Shown one piece after another: positions 48,150-59,459 of a stretch of DNA of 64,000 nt. Positions within the stretch are counted from its first letter, which is position 1. Each line of letters starts with the position of its first letter. The stretch is from Typha latifolia (lineage: Eukaryota; Streptophyta; Magnoliopsida; Poales; Typhaceae): NCBI GenBank assembly GCA_019914945.1, contig CM034112.1:5898001-5962000 (forward strand), read 5' to 3'. A program made the position numbers and the translations under genes. The notes beneath the pieces were generated by a model, which saw only the letters and a list, made by a program, of their open reading frames with translations, had not been told where the DNA came from and searched no databases.

Positions 48150-51100
48150 CCTTTCTCCTACTCTGTCTTAAGATTCTTCTCTAATCTCTTCTACTTCCTC
48201 TCTAAACCTCTCCTTTAATCTCTACTTTTTTTGTTGGTTATTGCTGCTGTCCAGAAGATTCCAGTAGTGAAAGAGAATCTTTGGGTGCCCAGACGTGAAG
48301 AGGAGAACTTGGCTTCAAAGTAAAAGCACTACTATTCTATTTATTGGTAAACCTAAACTCTACAATCTTTCCTTACACTATATTATAGGCCATTCTACTA
48401 TCAATATACATATTTGAGAGTTGAGGAAGCTACTGCCTTATCTGAGTGGTTTTCTCTCCTTCCATCTAGTAGTGATCCTTTTAATCAATTAACTTCTTAT
48501 CAGTTATTGCTTACTATATTTTACTTTAGTTACCTGTTTGGGTCGATTGTTCTCCAAAACCTTGCATTCATACTAGATTTGCATCAGACCCCTAGCCAAC
48601 ATTGGTTAGATCCTTCTCTTCGTTTGTCGCTGCTCTACTTTTTCTAGAAGCGACCCCTTCTTTCCCCTCATCCGATCTCTTTTCTAATCGCAAGTATCCC
48701 CATCTCTATATTCATCCCACTTTTATCCCTTCCATCACCATCAAAAAACTTCCTTCAATCCAAATACCCAATCTAAATCTCTCCTTAGTCTGGTTTGTGA
48801 CAGTGGTATCAGAGCCACCAGTTTTTGAACTATGACTAATACAAGATCAATGGCGAAGCGCAGGATGACGGATGCCAACTCAAACCCAGACCTAAGCGCA
48901 CCGGCAACCGCGGGCAGTACCAGCGACGCTAGCACCAGTGCCATGCCAAGTGCGCCTGTTCCCACGCCGCTCGATCCTAATGTTGCAGTGGTTATCTAGC
49001 AAATGATAGACCAACAACAAAGGATAATGGACTATCAACAACGAATGCAAGAAACCCTTGTACAATCCCTACACGAAGAGATCCGTATAATAACTTGCGG
49101 AGAACTAACACCGGAGGAATTCGCCACAACTACGCCAGCGGCCAACCAAACTCCACCGACAATGAGAATTTTTCTAGGGCATACGGATGCATTACTGCCC
49201 AACTCTCCTAGGCCAAGGATGCCATACACGGCCCCACCTGGAGTGAACTATGGCGTGGATGGGGGAAGAACTAATCACCACCAAGGCAAAGGCGAACCAG
49301 GAGCAGCGTGGCCATATGATGATGAACATGTGGCTGCTCGCGAGGAAGAGGAAAGGAGGCGTCGTGGTCCGGAGATTCACATCCTTCATCCGCTAGCAGT
49401 GAGGATGGATCCCCTCATAGACAATGGACGCGATTATGGCATCCGCGAGCGATCCGCTCGGTTAGAATTTCCAAAGTTTAATGGAGGTAATCCTATTGAT
49501 TGGATTTTTCGTGCCGAACTGTACTTTTCATGTCACGACACGCCGAAAGAAGCTAAGGTACCTATTGCGAGCTTTCATTTAGAAGATGCGACCTTACATT
49601 GGTACCAATCAATGTATGCCCACCAACTATTCGACAATTGGACGGCATTCACCTTCGCATTAGCTCGACAGTTTGGGACTGTTGGATATGAAGATTATGG
49701 TGCTACACTCTCCAAATTGACACAAAAAACTATTGTGGCAGTATATCAAGAAGATTTTGAGCACCTTAGCAGTCATTGCTTTCCAAGGTGACCACAAGAA
49801 GCAATGAAGAGCACATTTTTGCCAAGGCAACGTGAGGAGATAAAAGCCAACGTTTATTCCATGCAACTGTGGACTTTAATGGAAGCTTTTGAAATTGCCA
49901 CAAAAATGAAACAGAAGTATACTACTTTAAAAGGGACTAAGAGAACGAATTAGACGTCGAAAGACAGCCAATATATGCCACAGACAACGCCCATAACTGG
50001 CAGTTCCAATTCCATGACGAAACCACTGGCGCTCTCTTTGGGACAGCAGGGTACCCTGAGACCGACGACCGAGTTCAGAGGAGGAGGCATGCAACCCAAG
50101 TGCTGGTCCTTGTCCCAAGCGCAGGTGGATGAAAAACGAGCCAAGGGCTTGTGTTTTTTGTGCGATGAGCACTACACTCTGGGGCATCAATGCGCCAAGG
50201 CTATAGGTAGTGTCATGTTGATCGACAACTATGACAAAGAGGCCGAGGGGGATGTCACAGAGGAGATAGTCGGAGAGAAGCTTGAGGAGATAGTGGAGGA
50301 AGATATACAAGCCGAGATCTCGATGCATGCATATTTCGATACTAGCGCCCCAAAGACCCTTCGGGTGGATGGGCTCTTCCGAAAGCAGTGTGTATATATC
50401 CTCATTGACATTGGTACGAAGTATAAGGCTCAAGGCTGAGCCCACTATCGGATTCGATGTGACCATTGGCGATGGCACCCGCCTCAGAGCTGACAACGTC
50501 TATCGAGGAGTGGTGGTACGGGTGTAGGGACATAGCTTCACCTTAGACTTGTACCCGCTAACACTTTGAGGAGCTGACATTGTGCTAAACACCCAGTGGT
50601 TACAGTTCTCGATCTTGTCACATTTGATTTTTCACAGATGAGACTCAAATTTTGAAGAGATGGACGTGTAATACGACTCGAGGGAGTTTGCACGCAAACA
50701 AGCCCCTTCTTACAGCCGTTAGTAGGAGCTCCACGGATAGGCGAAGTTACCTACTTCTTTCAGCTAGCGTCGACGGAGTCTTGGATCGTCTCTGACTTAG
50801 GTGCTCGTCTTGATTTGGATTGCTTATTAGCTGATTTTTCTAGATTTTTTGAGGCTCCACGAGGGCTGCCACCTGCCAAGCATGTTGATCACAAGATCAA
50901 GATTGTATCGGGGGCTGAACCGGCAAATGTGTGGCCCTACCGATATCCACACATCCAAAAGTAAGAGATCTTGAGGCTGATTGCAGAAATGTTGGAGCAA
51001 AGCATTATTTAGCCAAGTCGGAGTTCCTATTCCTCACCGGTTTTGTTAGTGACAAAGAAGGACGACAGCTGGCGTTTCTACGTGGATTACCACGCACTGA

Positions 51101-54100
51101 ACGCCATAACCGTCTAGAACAGATATCTGATACCAGTCATAAAGGAGTTGCTCGATAAGCTAACAGGAGCATCATACTTCAGCAAGCTTGACCTTCGTGC
51201 AGGGTATCACCAGAACCAAGTGCGTGCTGAGGGCGTCCACAAAACGGCGTTCCAAACTCATGTCGGGCATTATGAGTTTCGAGTGATGTTGTTTGGATTG
51301 ACGAATGCATCGGCGACCTTCCAAAGGCTAATGAACGACATATTCCGTCCACTCCTACGATGGTATATGTTAGTATTCTTCGATGACACTTTAGTACATA
51401 GCAAGACTTGGGAGGAGCACTTAGTTCATCTACGGTCTGTGCTGGCACTTTTGATGGACCACTCTCTCAAGGTGAAGCGAAGTAAATGCCTATAGGCGAG
51501 CGACGAGTGAAGTACTTGGGACATATCATTTCAGCGGAGGGAGTCGTTGCCGACCCAAGCAAGGTCGTGTGCATGCTCAGCTGGACACAACCGAGGACGG
51601 TACAAGAGCTACGCGATTTCCTTGGTTTAACAAATTACTATTGCAGATTTGTAGCCAACTATGGGAAGATTGCAGCACCACTAACAGCCTTGCTGAAAAA
51701 GGATGCCTTTGAATGGACTGATGCAGCGACAAAGGCATTTGAGGAGCTGAAGATAGCAATGGTGACCGCACCGGTATTAGCACTACCCGACTTCACCAAG
51801 CAATTCGTGATCAAGTGAGATGCGTTGGGAGCAGGCATAGGGGCTATATTGATGCAGACTGGGAGACCCATTGCTTACCTTAGCAAAGCCTTGACCGGAA
51901 AGTCACAACAGCTATCCACCTATGAGCGGGAGATGCTTGCTATCTTGCATGTCGTGACAAGATAGAGACCATATTTGATAGGGAGGCGATTTGTGATCCG
52001 GATAGATCAGAGGAGCTTACCTTACTTTATGAAACAACGGATTTGTGATCCGGACAGATCAGAGGAGCTTACCTTACTTTATGGGGCAGCAGATTCACAC
52101 ACCTGCGCAGCAGAGGTGGGTCATCAATCTATTAGGGTATAATTACGAGCTATAATACAAGAAAAGAGCGGAGAACAAGGCAGTGGATGCACTATCCCGA
52201 CAGCCCGAACCGGCTGAACTAGTGGCCCTGAGCGTGCCTATCTTTCCCTTCTTAGATGATATACAAGCCGCAGGTGCTACTAATCCAGGTATCTTGAGAA
52301 TCTTGCAGGAGATAAAGGATGACCCTACGAGTCATCATGGAATTGTGAGCAGAGGCAGTTGGACCATGGGTGCATTCGGATACATGCAGACATAGGCCCG
52401 CGACGAAGAGTAATGGAGCATTTTTCATTCCATCCCTAAGGCGGGACACGAGGGGCTCGTACGAACTCACAAGAGTACTAAAGAGTTGTACGTGGCCTGG
52501 AGTATGACAGGAGCTAAGGGCATTCATGCGTGCTTGCGAGGTATGCCAATGGGCAAAGACCGACTCACTGAGGTTAGGCGAACTACTCCAGTCCTTGCCT
52601 TGCCGGAGAGGATTTGGGAGGACATCTCCATGGATTTTATTGAAGGCTTACCTTCTGTGAGGAGGTACTCAGTCATATTCGTCATGGTAAACAGGCTGAG
52701 TAAGTATGCTCACTTCTCAGCCCTAGCGCACCCATATGCAGCGAGGACGGTGGTAGAGGTGTTCGTGCGCGACATTGCCAAGCTTCACGGCATGCCGCAT
52801 TCGATTGTATCTGACTGAGACCAAGTCTTCATCAGTGGCTTTTAGACCGAGTACTTTGCACTCCAGGGTACCCGTTTGAACCTCAATTCAAACTATCCTC
52901 CATTGACAGATAATCAAACTGAGGTGGTGAACCGGGGCATAGAGCAGTACCTGCAGTGCTTTGTGGGCGAGAGACTAAGGAGATGGCTCGACTACTTACC
53001 GTGGGCGGAGTAGTCCTATAATACTGCATTTCACAACACCATCGAGATGACACCATTCGAGGCAGTGTATGGTAGATCACCACCTACGCTGAGAACATAC
53101 GACCCCGAGGCATCAGCAGTGAGGACGGAGACAGAGATAGAGCTGGCAGATCGGGATGTAGTTCCACAGAGGTTATGGGCGCACATGGCAGCGGCCCAAA
53201 ACCGCATGAAACAAGTATATGATCGTCAGCATCGAGAGTTAGAGTTTAAGGTCGGGGATCTTGTATTCGTGCGAGTTCAGCCATATCAGCAAGTTACCCT
53301 ATGTCCGGTATGCAATCCCAAGTTAGCACATTGGTATTTTGGACCGTTCCGCGTATTAGAGCGAGTAGGACCAGTAGCGTACAGATTAGCATTACCGGAG
53401 GAATCGCGAGTTCATCCTGTGTTTCATGTATCGCTATTGCGGGCGAGAGTAGGGGCGGATCAGATCGTGGGCACACATACCCGATCCAGTGGAGGAGATA
53501 TGGGTATACGAGCCAATACGCATGTTAACGAGACGGAGGTGACGTTGGGAAGGGTGACTAGAGACAGAGATATTAGTGGAGTGGTTCGGACGGCATTCTA
53601 ACTAGGCAACGTAGGAGTCGGAGGACATCGTGGAACGCTTTTCAGACTTCTCACCTTGAGGTCAAGGTGACGAAAGTGTGGTGGATTGATACAACTAGAG
53701 CTCAATCAAGTTATATTGAAAAAAATAAGTTTGCTTGAAAAAAATAAAGCTTTTTGCCGGGGAGTGTTCGAACGCCAGGGACCACGTTCGAATGCACCAT
53801 TCGAACGCCTGCACGCGTTCATAAAAATAAAGAACGGGATTTGTGCGTTCAAATGGCCTTGACCCATTCGAACGCGCCGCGGCGAGAACGCTTGGATTTT
53901 AGGGATTTATTTTTATTGTTTGGGTTAAAAGGGTAGCCTCTAAATACTGTGGAGTGCACTCTAGTTGGGTCAAGTTATGAATTAATCTTCTTTCTCCCTA
54001 TCTCCCTTCATTTATCTTCCTCTTCATGCCCTAACTACACATCGAACCATAGCCAACATTGGTTAAATCCTTCTCTTTGTCTGTCACTGCCCTACTTCTT

Positions 54101-57100
54101 CTAGGAGCGACCCCTTCTTTCCCCTCATCCGATCTCTTCTCTAATCACAAGTATCCCTATCTCTATATTCATCCCACTTTTATCCCTTCCATCACCATCA
54201 AAGAACTTCTTTCAATCCAAATACCCAATCTAAATCTCTCCTTAGTCCGGTTTGTGAAACAGCCCCCTTTGGCTGCCAACCGAAGCTCCCAAAGCTTCTC
54301 TTCCATCAATTGAGCTGTGGCAAAAGCCTCAAGCAATGTGGTTAGTCGAGCAGCCTTCACTTCAGCTTGAATGTCCCATCTAAGGCCATTAATGAACATG
54401 CTTTTGAGTTGAGAATCCGACTAGCCCCGCACTCAATTACTAACATGCTCACCGTAGTCCTTTGGGTTAGCTTAGTGAGAGCAGCTTAGAAATCTTCATA
54501 ACTGGAGGGTCCAAACTAGACGCAAATAGCATCAGCGAACTCCTCCCACGTTCGATAGGGTTGAGCTCGGTTCGTGGCATGGTATCATCGAATGGCGATG
54601 TCTTCGAGATGAAAAGATACTAACAACACCTTTTGTGCATTAGGTGTTCGCTAGTACTCGAAGAATTGCTCCACTCGATAAACCCAATCGAGTGAATCTC
54701 CTCCGTTGAAGGGTGGAAAGTTGAGGCGAACTACACGAATTCTACGTTCTTTTTCTTCATGTCGGTTGGGCCTTCTTCCCCTTGAGTTTAATCTAGCAAC
54801 TTTAGGATGATATCAAGAGGTCGCTGGTTCTTCATAATCCGCCCGCTAGTTCTTCATAATCCGCCCACTCGTCATTGTCATCGTGGTGAGGTGGATCCGA
54901 TGCTTGATCGTAGTGAAAAGTCGACGGTGATACATTGCGCCTTTCAGATGGGATAGGCAGCAAGAACCCCCTAGCGTAACCACCCATGAGGTCTTCATGA
55001 TCTTCCTCTGACCTGGCACGAGATGGTGGAGGCAGTGTCCCTTGGTGAAAAGGTGGTTCCATCGATGGTGCAGTCTGGGCTCGAGTAGGGAACTCAGTTG
55101 CTACCGTACCCCTTGGTGCGCCCAAGAGGACTTGAGTCATTGCTTCCATCGACGCTTGCATGGCTCGTTACGTTTTCATCATATCCGCGAAATCTTGATC
55201 AAATCTGAGTTGGTTGTAGAAGTCATTAGAGAAGTCCCGCCCGGTGAGTTTAGATTTGCCTCTGCCCTCTCCCTCAACGGAGGTGCCTTCATTGGGTCTC
55301 AACACCATAGATCTGGTTGTTGGCATGGTGTCCAAGGAACCTGGCTCTGATACCACTTGATATGGATTGTGCGTTCATTCCCGATCAAACTCAAATATAG
55401 GAAGCAGTTCGCACAGTCGAAGGAGAATATTCGTAAAATATTCACTCGTAGTTAGAAAATTACGAAGCCAATGGAGATTGTTTCGTATCTTCCTGATCTA
55501 TGTTTTTATATTCACGCCCTTCGCAAATTTTTACTGCACCTGGGGCGAAAATAAGCAATATTACAATGAATGTGGAGATGATAGGTGATGTGATAGTGAT
55601 GGTGATAAAGGTGGTGATAAGAGTGATGGATTTAACGGCACGTGGTGTTGAAGGGATAAGGATTAGAAGGGAGAAGTTGATTGAGATCCTAAGGAGGAGA
55701 GAAGACCCGACAGTAAGGGGGATTAGAGATAACCGGCGTTGAGATGACACACGGCTAAGGCTTGAACGAGGAGGAAGAAGAGTTAGGGTAGAGAAGAAAG
55801 GGAAGAAAATTCAATATTCATTCATAATTCTCCTTTAGGTTGCCATCTACATCTTGAGGCTAACCTAACAAGCCAAACTAACAAGTAGTAACCCTAGAAA
55901 CATTGCATTCTCGCCAATCGCGTTCGAACGGGGTTAAACGCATTCTCTCTCGATGCGAACATATGCAAGCATTTACACGCGTGCATTCGAACGAGATTGA
56001 GCGCGTTAGAATGCACAATTCGCGTTCTCTGTCGATGCGAACGTATGCAGACCTTCACAAGGGGTATTCGAACGCGACCTCCCCGCGTTCGAACGTGACA
56101 TCCAGAATTCTTATTTTCTAAAGAAAACAACTAAAACAAAATAAGAAATAGTGCCCATAGATTGTATCCATGCACGAAATGACTCAGTATTACATAAAAT
56201 TTAAAGGGAATGCTACTGATATAAAATTTAAAGAGAATGCTACTGATACAGTATTCTTATTTTCTTCCAAACAGGTAAATCGATGATTATCATAAGGAAT
56301 GATAACATATTAAAGAGAAATTACCAGAAAATCATGCAACTTAATAAAAGAACTTTATAAAAAGAAATCACCAAAAAGTCGCCTACTATGAAAAACTAGA
56401 AACTATTGAAGAGAATTAGACAAAGGTTTCACATTATAAAGTATGAGAAATGTCAGATGATTAGATCTTATACCTTAACAATAATTGCCACAATGCCCCT
56501 TCTTATCTGAAAAGCCACAATACAAAAAATAGTAAGAACTAATGATATATGAAATTAAATAAGCATATGCAACAAAAAGTTAAATTAGCTAAACATGAAA
56601 TTGGTAAAGATAAAATTCACATATTACCATTTCACTAAGGAGGAAAGTTTGATCTCGTTTCCATAAATAAGCCAGAGAAACAAGGCCTAACCTCGAACAA
56701 ACACTTTCAACTCGCAGCCTCTGGTAGTCGGATGCAATTGCACCTGAACAAACTGCAGTGATAGAGGGAATTTGTTGTTTAACTTCATTCAGTAGGATAA
56801 ACATATCCTCTACCTCATCTCCTGGAGTCATGGCATAACTAAGACGCTGTTCTCTACATAGCAGAAGCATGAAAGATGAACTCAATGCAAAGTCATCATA
56901 TGAAGAACAGTATAAAAGTAGAATACCATAACTGACAATTTTTTGCATCTCAAAGACACAAGAATATTCTGTGTTAACTCGTCATAGAAAGTAGCAGAAT
57001 ATCATCCAGATTAAAGATTTGTACTTGCTATAATTTTCTGTAACAAGAAACTGTAACTGAACATCCAGTACCAGAAACAGTGTTCTGCAACACGACACCA

Positions 57101-59408
57101 ATGCATATAAATTTACCAAATTAGAGTGCCTTTAACATCTATACATCTTAGCAAACAAAAGTATCTCAATTAAATTGCTAGAGGTGCCAAATAATGTAAT
57201 GCGTGTCATGTGTATCTCATTCAGGTAAGTTCATTGCATAAAACCAAAAGGCTATCTGAGAAAAATAGCACTAAATTGAAAAATGAAAAAAAAAACAGAG
57301 GTTGAAGCAACAACTAATAAATGTGGCTTTAAACCTTCTTAGCAAACTAGGATATTATACTTCTCGCAAAACAAGAGAATTAGATTCAAATGAGTAAACA
57401 GAGGGCAAGGCACCTCTAATGTTCTAAACCACCATCAACTATCTCAGTTGATTAAATGCCACACCATCACTATTAATTGCACAGGTGAAATGTAAGTCTT
57501 TATTTTACCTCAGAATTCTCGTCACTCAAATATCCCACAATTAACTCAAATGAGAAGATGAAGGAGATAGAACAAAAGTTGAAGGAAACTAGAGTCCTAA
57601 CAGAATGGAACGAGTATAAAGATAAGTTGATGCAGATAGTCTTTTCTTTTCTACTTTTAACAAGTAATCCCGATGACAAGGAAAGATATGACTACCAACT
57701 CCAACCTGGTGATATGTCCCTAATTAAGGGGGCTAAGGTTGAGGGGATTAGGTCTGTGGTGTTGGAGATGGGTTCGTTGCAGAAATCGCAATCTACACTG
57801 TGCAGTTCTGAAAAGATATTCATGAAATATTCATACGTTGCTGGAAAATCATGAAAATAGATCGATTAGCTCCGCAATGTCTCGATCTATGCTTTTGGTA
57901 TTCAGATCCTGCTTAGATTCGGACTCTATCTGGGGTCTAATCAGGATCTAATCCGGGATTGTTAAGGAAGTATAGGCTGGAGGCTGAGGTGGTGTTGTTT
58001 GGGGTTATGGTTGGTGTTGTTGTATTGGCAGTAGGGGAGGACGTGGTGAATAATCAGATATGAGAGTAGAGAGGAAGATGCAGGAGGAGTCGGCCCTAAA
58101 AGCCTAGGGTGGTACAGCAGCTGAAGAAGGAAAAAGGGCATCAACCTTATTGGTGGGCGTCGGCCTTATTGGTGGGCAACGACTAGGTTGAACTACTTGA
58201 GGGAGATAAGGAAAACGCGAGGAAGATAGAGAGGAGAGGAGAGATTAAGGCTAGATATGAACTTCAACAATTCGGTGAACATAAACGAGCTGCTCTCTAC
58301 ATATATATAAAGGCTATCCCGACTCGGAATCGAACTTAAACTCCTATTGCAATAAGTAACTCAACTAACCCAAATAAATGACAACCAATTAGATTAGCAA
58401 GCGAGTTAGTTAACTAAGACTCTACCAAAATAGAAGATGACTCAAAATAACAGGTGACTTAATCAACTAGGTCACTTTCTTAAAAAAAAAAATCAACTAG
58501 ATAAATTAGCTCGACCCCAAGTCCTCAAATGTGACCTGATCAAGATCGGACCACATAACTTAGATGTGCCTTATTCAACTCTATGTTCAACATCCTCCAT
58601 GTTCAATATGGAATCAAAGTACATTGGTTGCATAACCTAAAATAATGTTGGAATGAATCATAAAAAATGTTATGGAAAAATTAGCAACCCAAGATAATCC
58701 CAAAAGCACATGTATCTACACCGGAAGAAATTACTCTTCCATACAGACAGCTTGGAATTGCACCAATAACCATGGTTTCACGTTTCAGCCGAAACCAATC
58801 CATTTCATCCATGATCAATTCAAAACCCACCATGAAAGTAGTAAACTCACCGGCCTCGACAGTTTAGATCAATTACGGACTTACAATAGTTTTGAGCAAT
58901 GTTCAAAAAATCGGGATCGGGATTGATTTTTCCGAAGTGTATTGACCGTATCGGTTGCCTGGATCGGATCAGACTTTTTAATTACATAAAATTCTAAATA
59001 TTATTTAAAAATATAGAAAAACTTCTAAAAATTTAGAAAAAAAGTTTATCAAAAATAAGAAAATAAAGAAAGAAAAACTATGGTGTAATAAAAATTGAAA
59101 AGAAGAAGAGATTAAAAAGAGAGTGAGTGAAAAAAAAAATCAAACAAAAGAAAGAAAAACTATGATGCAGTGAAGAAGAAGAAAAAGAAGAAGAAAAAAA
59201 GAGAAGAAAAAGGGAGAGTGAAAAAAAATTAAAAAAAAAATGAGAGAAATAAAGAAATAAATTAAAAAATTATATACCTAAGTTTGTCGGAGTTCGCCGG
59301 AGTTCGTCGGAGTTCGCCGGAGCTAGATTTCTCCGTAGGAGAAACAATGATTATATGTAAGAAGAGAAAAAAAAGAAAGAGGAGTAAGAGAGAATGAGAA
59401 GAAAGAGT

Positions 59409-59459
<51 letters not shown>

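Larger units (their letters stand above)
47633..48586 (+). mobile_element. Solo LTR (954 bp), TSD GACCC, third nesting level
   Basis: Starts TGATGTGG and ends TTTGCATCA (TGATG...CATCA inverted ends), flanked by GACCC at 47628-47632 and 48587-48591. The 3' LTR of the host element has no insertion at the same place, which proves the event. Inside are a 129-bp tandem duplication (47731-47988), a TATA-like 'tatttaagg' (48031) followed by a CT/CTT microsatellite, and no coding sequence. Orientation is inferred from the TATA-like site. Confidence 0.9.
47228..48802 (+). repeat. 5' LTR of the inner gypsy element, with nested solo LTR
   Basis: Begins TAATACAACTAGAG (the 3' copy has TGATAC) and ends GGTTTGTGACA before the PBS. 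Net length without the inserted 47633-48586 and its TSD copy is about 616 bp, against 572 bp for the 3' LTR. The difference is mainly an extra palindrome-containing stretch (47341-47440). GTTCGAAC-type sites are at 47307, 47340, 47353 and 47400. Confidence 0.88.
47228..54259 (+). mobile_element. Inner Ty3/gypsy element inserted in the outer one
   Basis: Plus strand: 5' LTR 47228-48802 (itself hit by a solo LTR), PBS 48804, gag from 48832, pol to 53601, PPT-like 'gaaagtgtggtggat' at 53673, 3' LTR 53688-54259. The flanking CAGCC (47223-47227 and 54260-54264) is a 5-bp TSD in the gag of the outer element. If the LTR ends in canonical CA, as the PBS side suggests (GTGACA), the 3' end would overlap this repeat by two bases, so the exact end is uncertain. 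It is opposite in orientation to DPH6. All ORFs are broken. Confidence 0.9.
42666..56194 (-). mobile_element. Outer Ty3/gypsy element in DPH6 intron 5, interrupted
   Basis: A minus-strand element with 5' LTR 55358-56194, PBS 55343-55355, gag 55326-54260 continuing at 47222-46990, then protease, RT, RNase H, integrase down to about 43760, and 3' LTR 42666-43536. Its gag is split by the plus-strand element 47228-54259; the reading frame resumes in phase after one copy of the 5-bp TSD. Without that insert the element is about 6.5 kb. All domains carry stops. It lies in the same orientation as DPH6. The 56194 end is decayed, and no TSD could be confirmed. Confidence 0.88.
38453..56473 (-). other. 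DPH6 intron 5 (18,021 bp), almost all transposon
   Basis: It is bounded by donor AAG|GTATAA (56473) and acceptor TTGTATAG (38453). From acceptor side to donor side it contains a deleted copia element (38920-39612), a pol-less gypsy element (39632-42593) and a nested gypsy complex (42666-56194). Only about 0.8 kb of the intron is not clearly repeat. The exons on both sides join in phase, so the transposons are spliced out with the intron. Confidence 0.9.

Noticed and set aside
49003..49791. 262-codon ORF as a host gene
   Set aside because: It contains the retrotransposon gag core, follows LTR and PBS, and is interrupted by stops at both ends in the same frame.
57558..57854. 98-codon plus-strand ORF upstream of DPH6 exon 4
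   Set aside because: Half of it is antisense to the solo LTR starting at 57710; no splice context and no recognisable domain.
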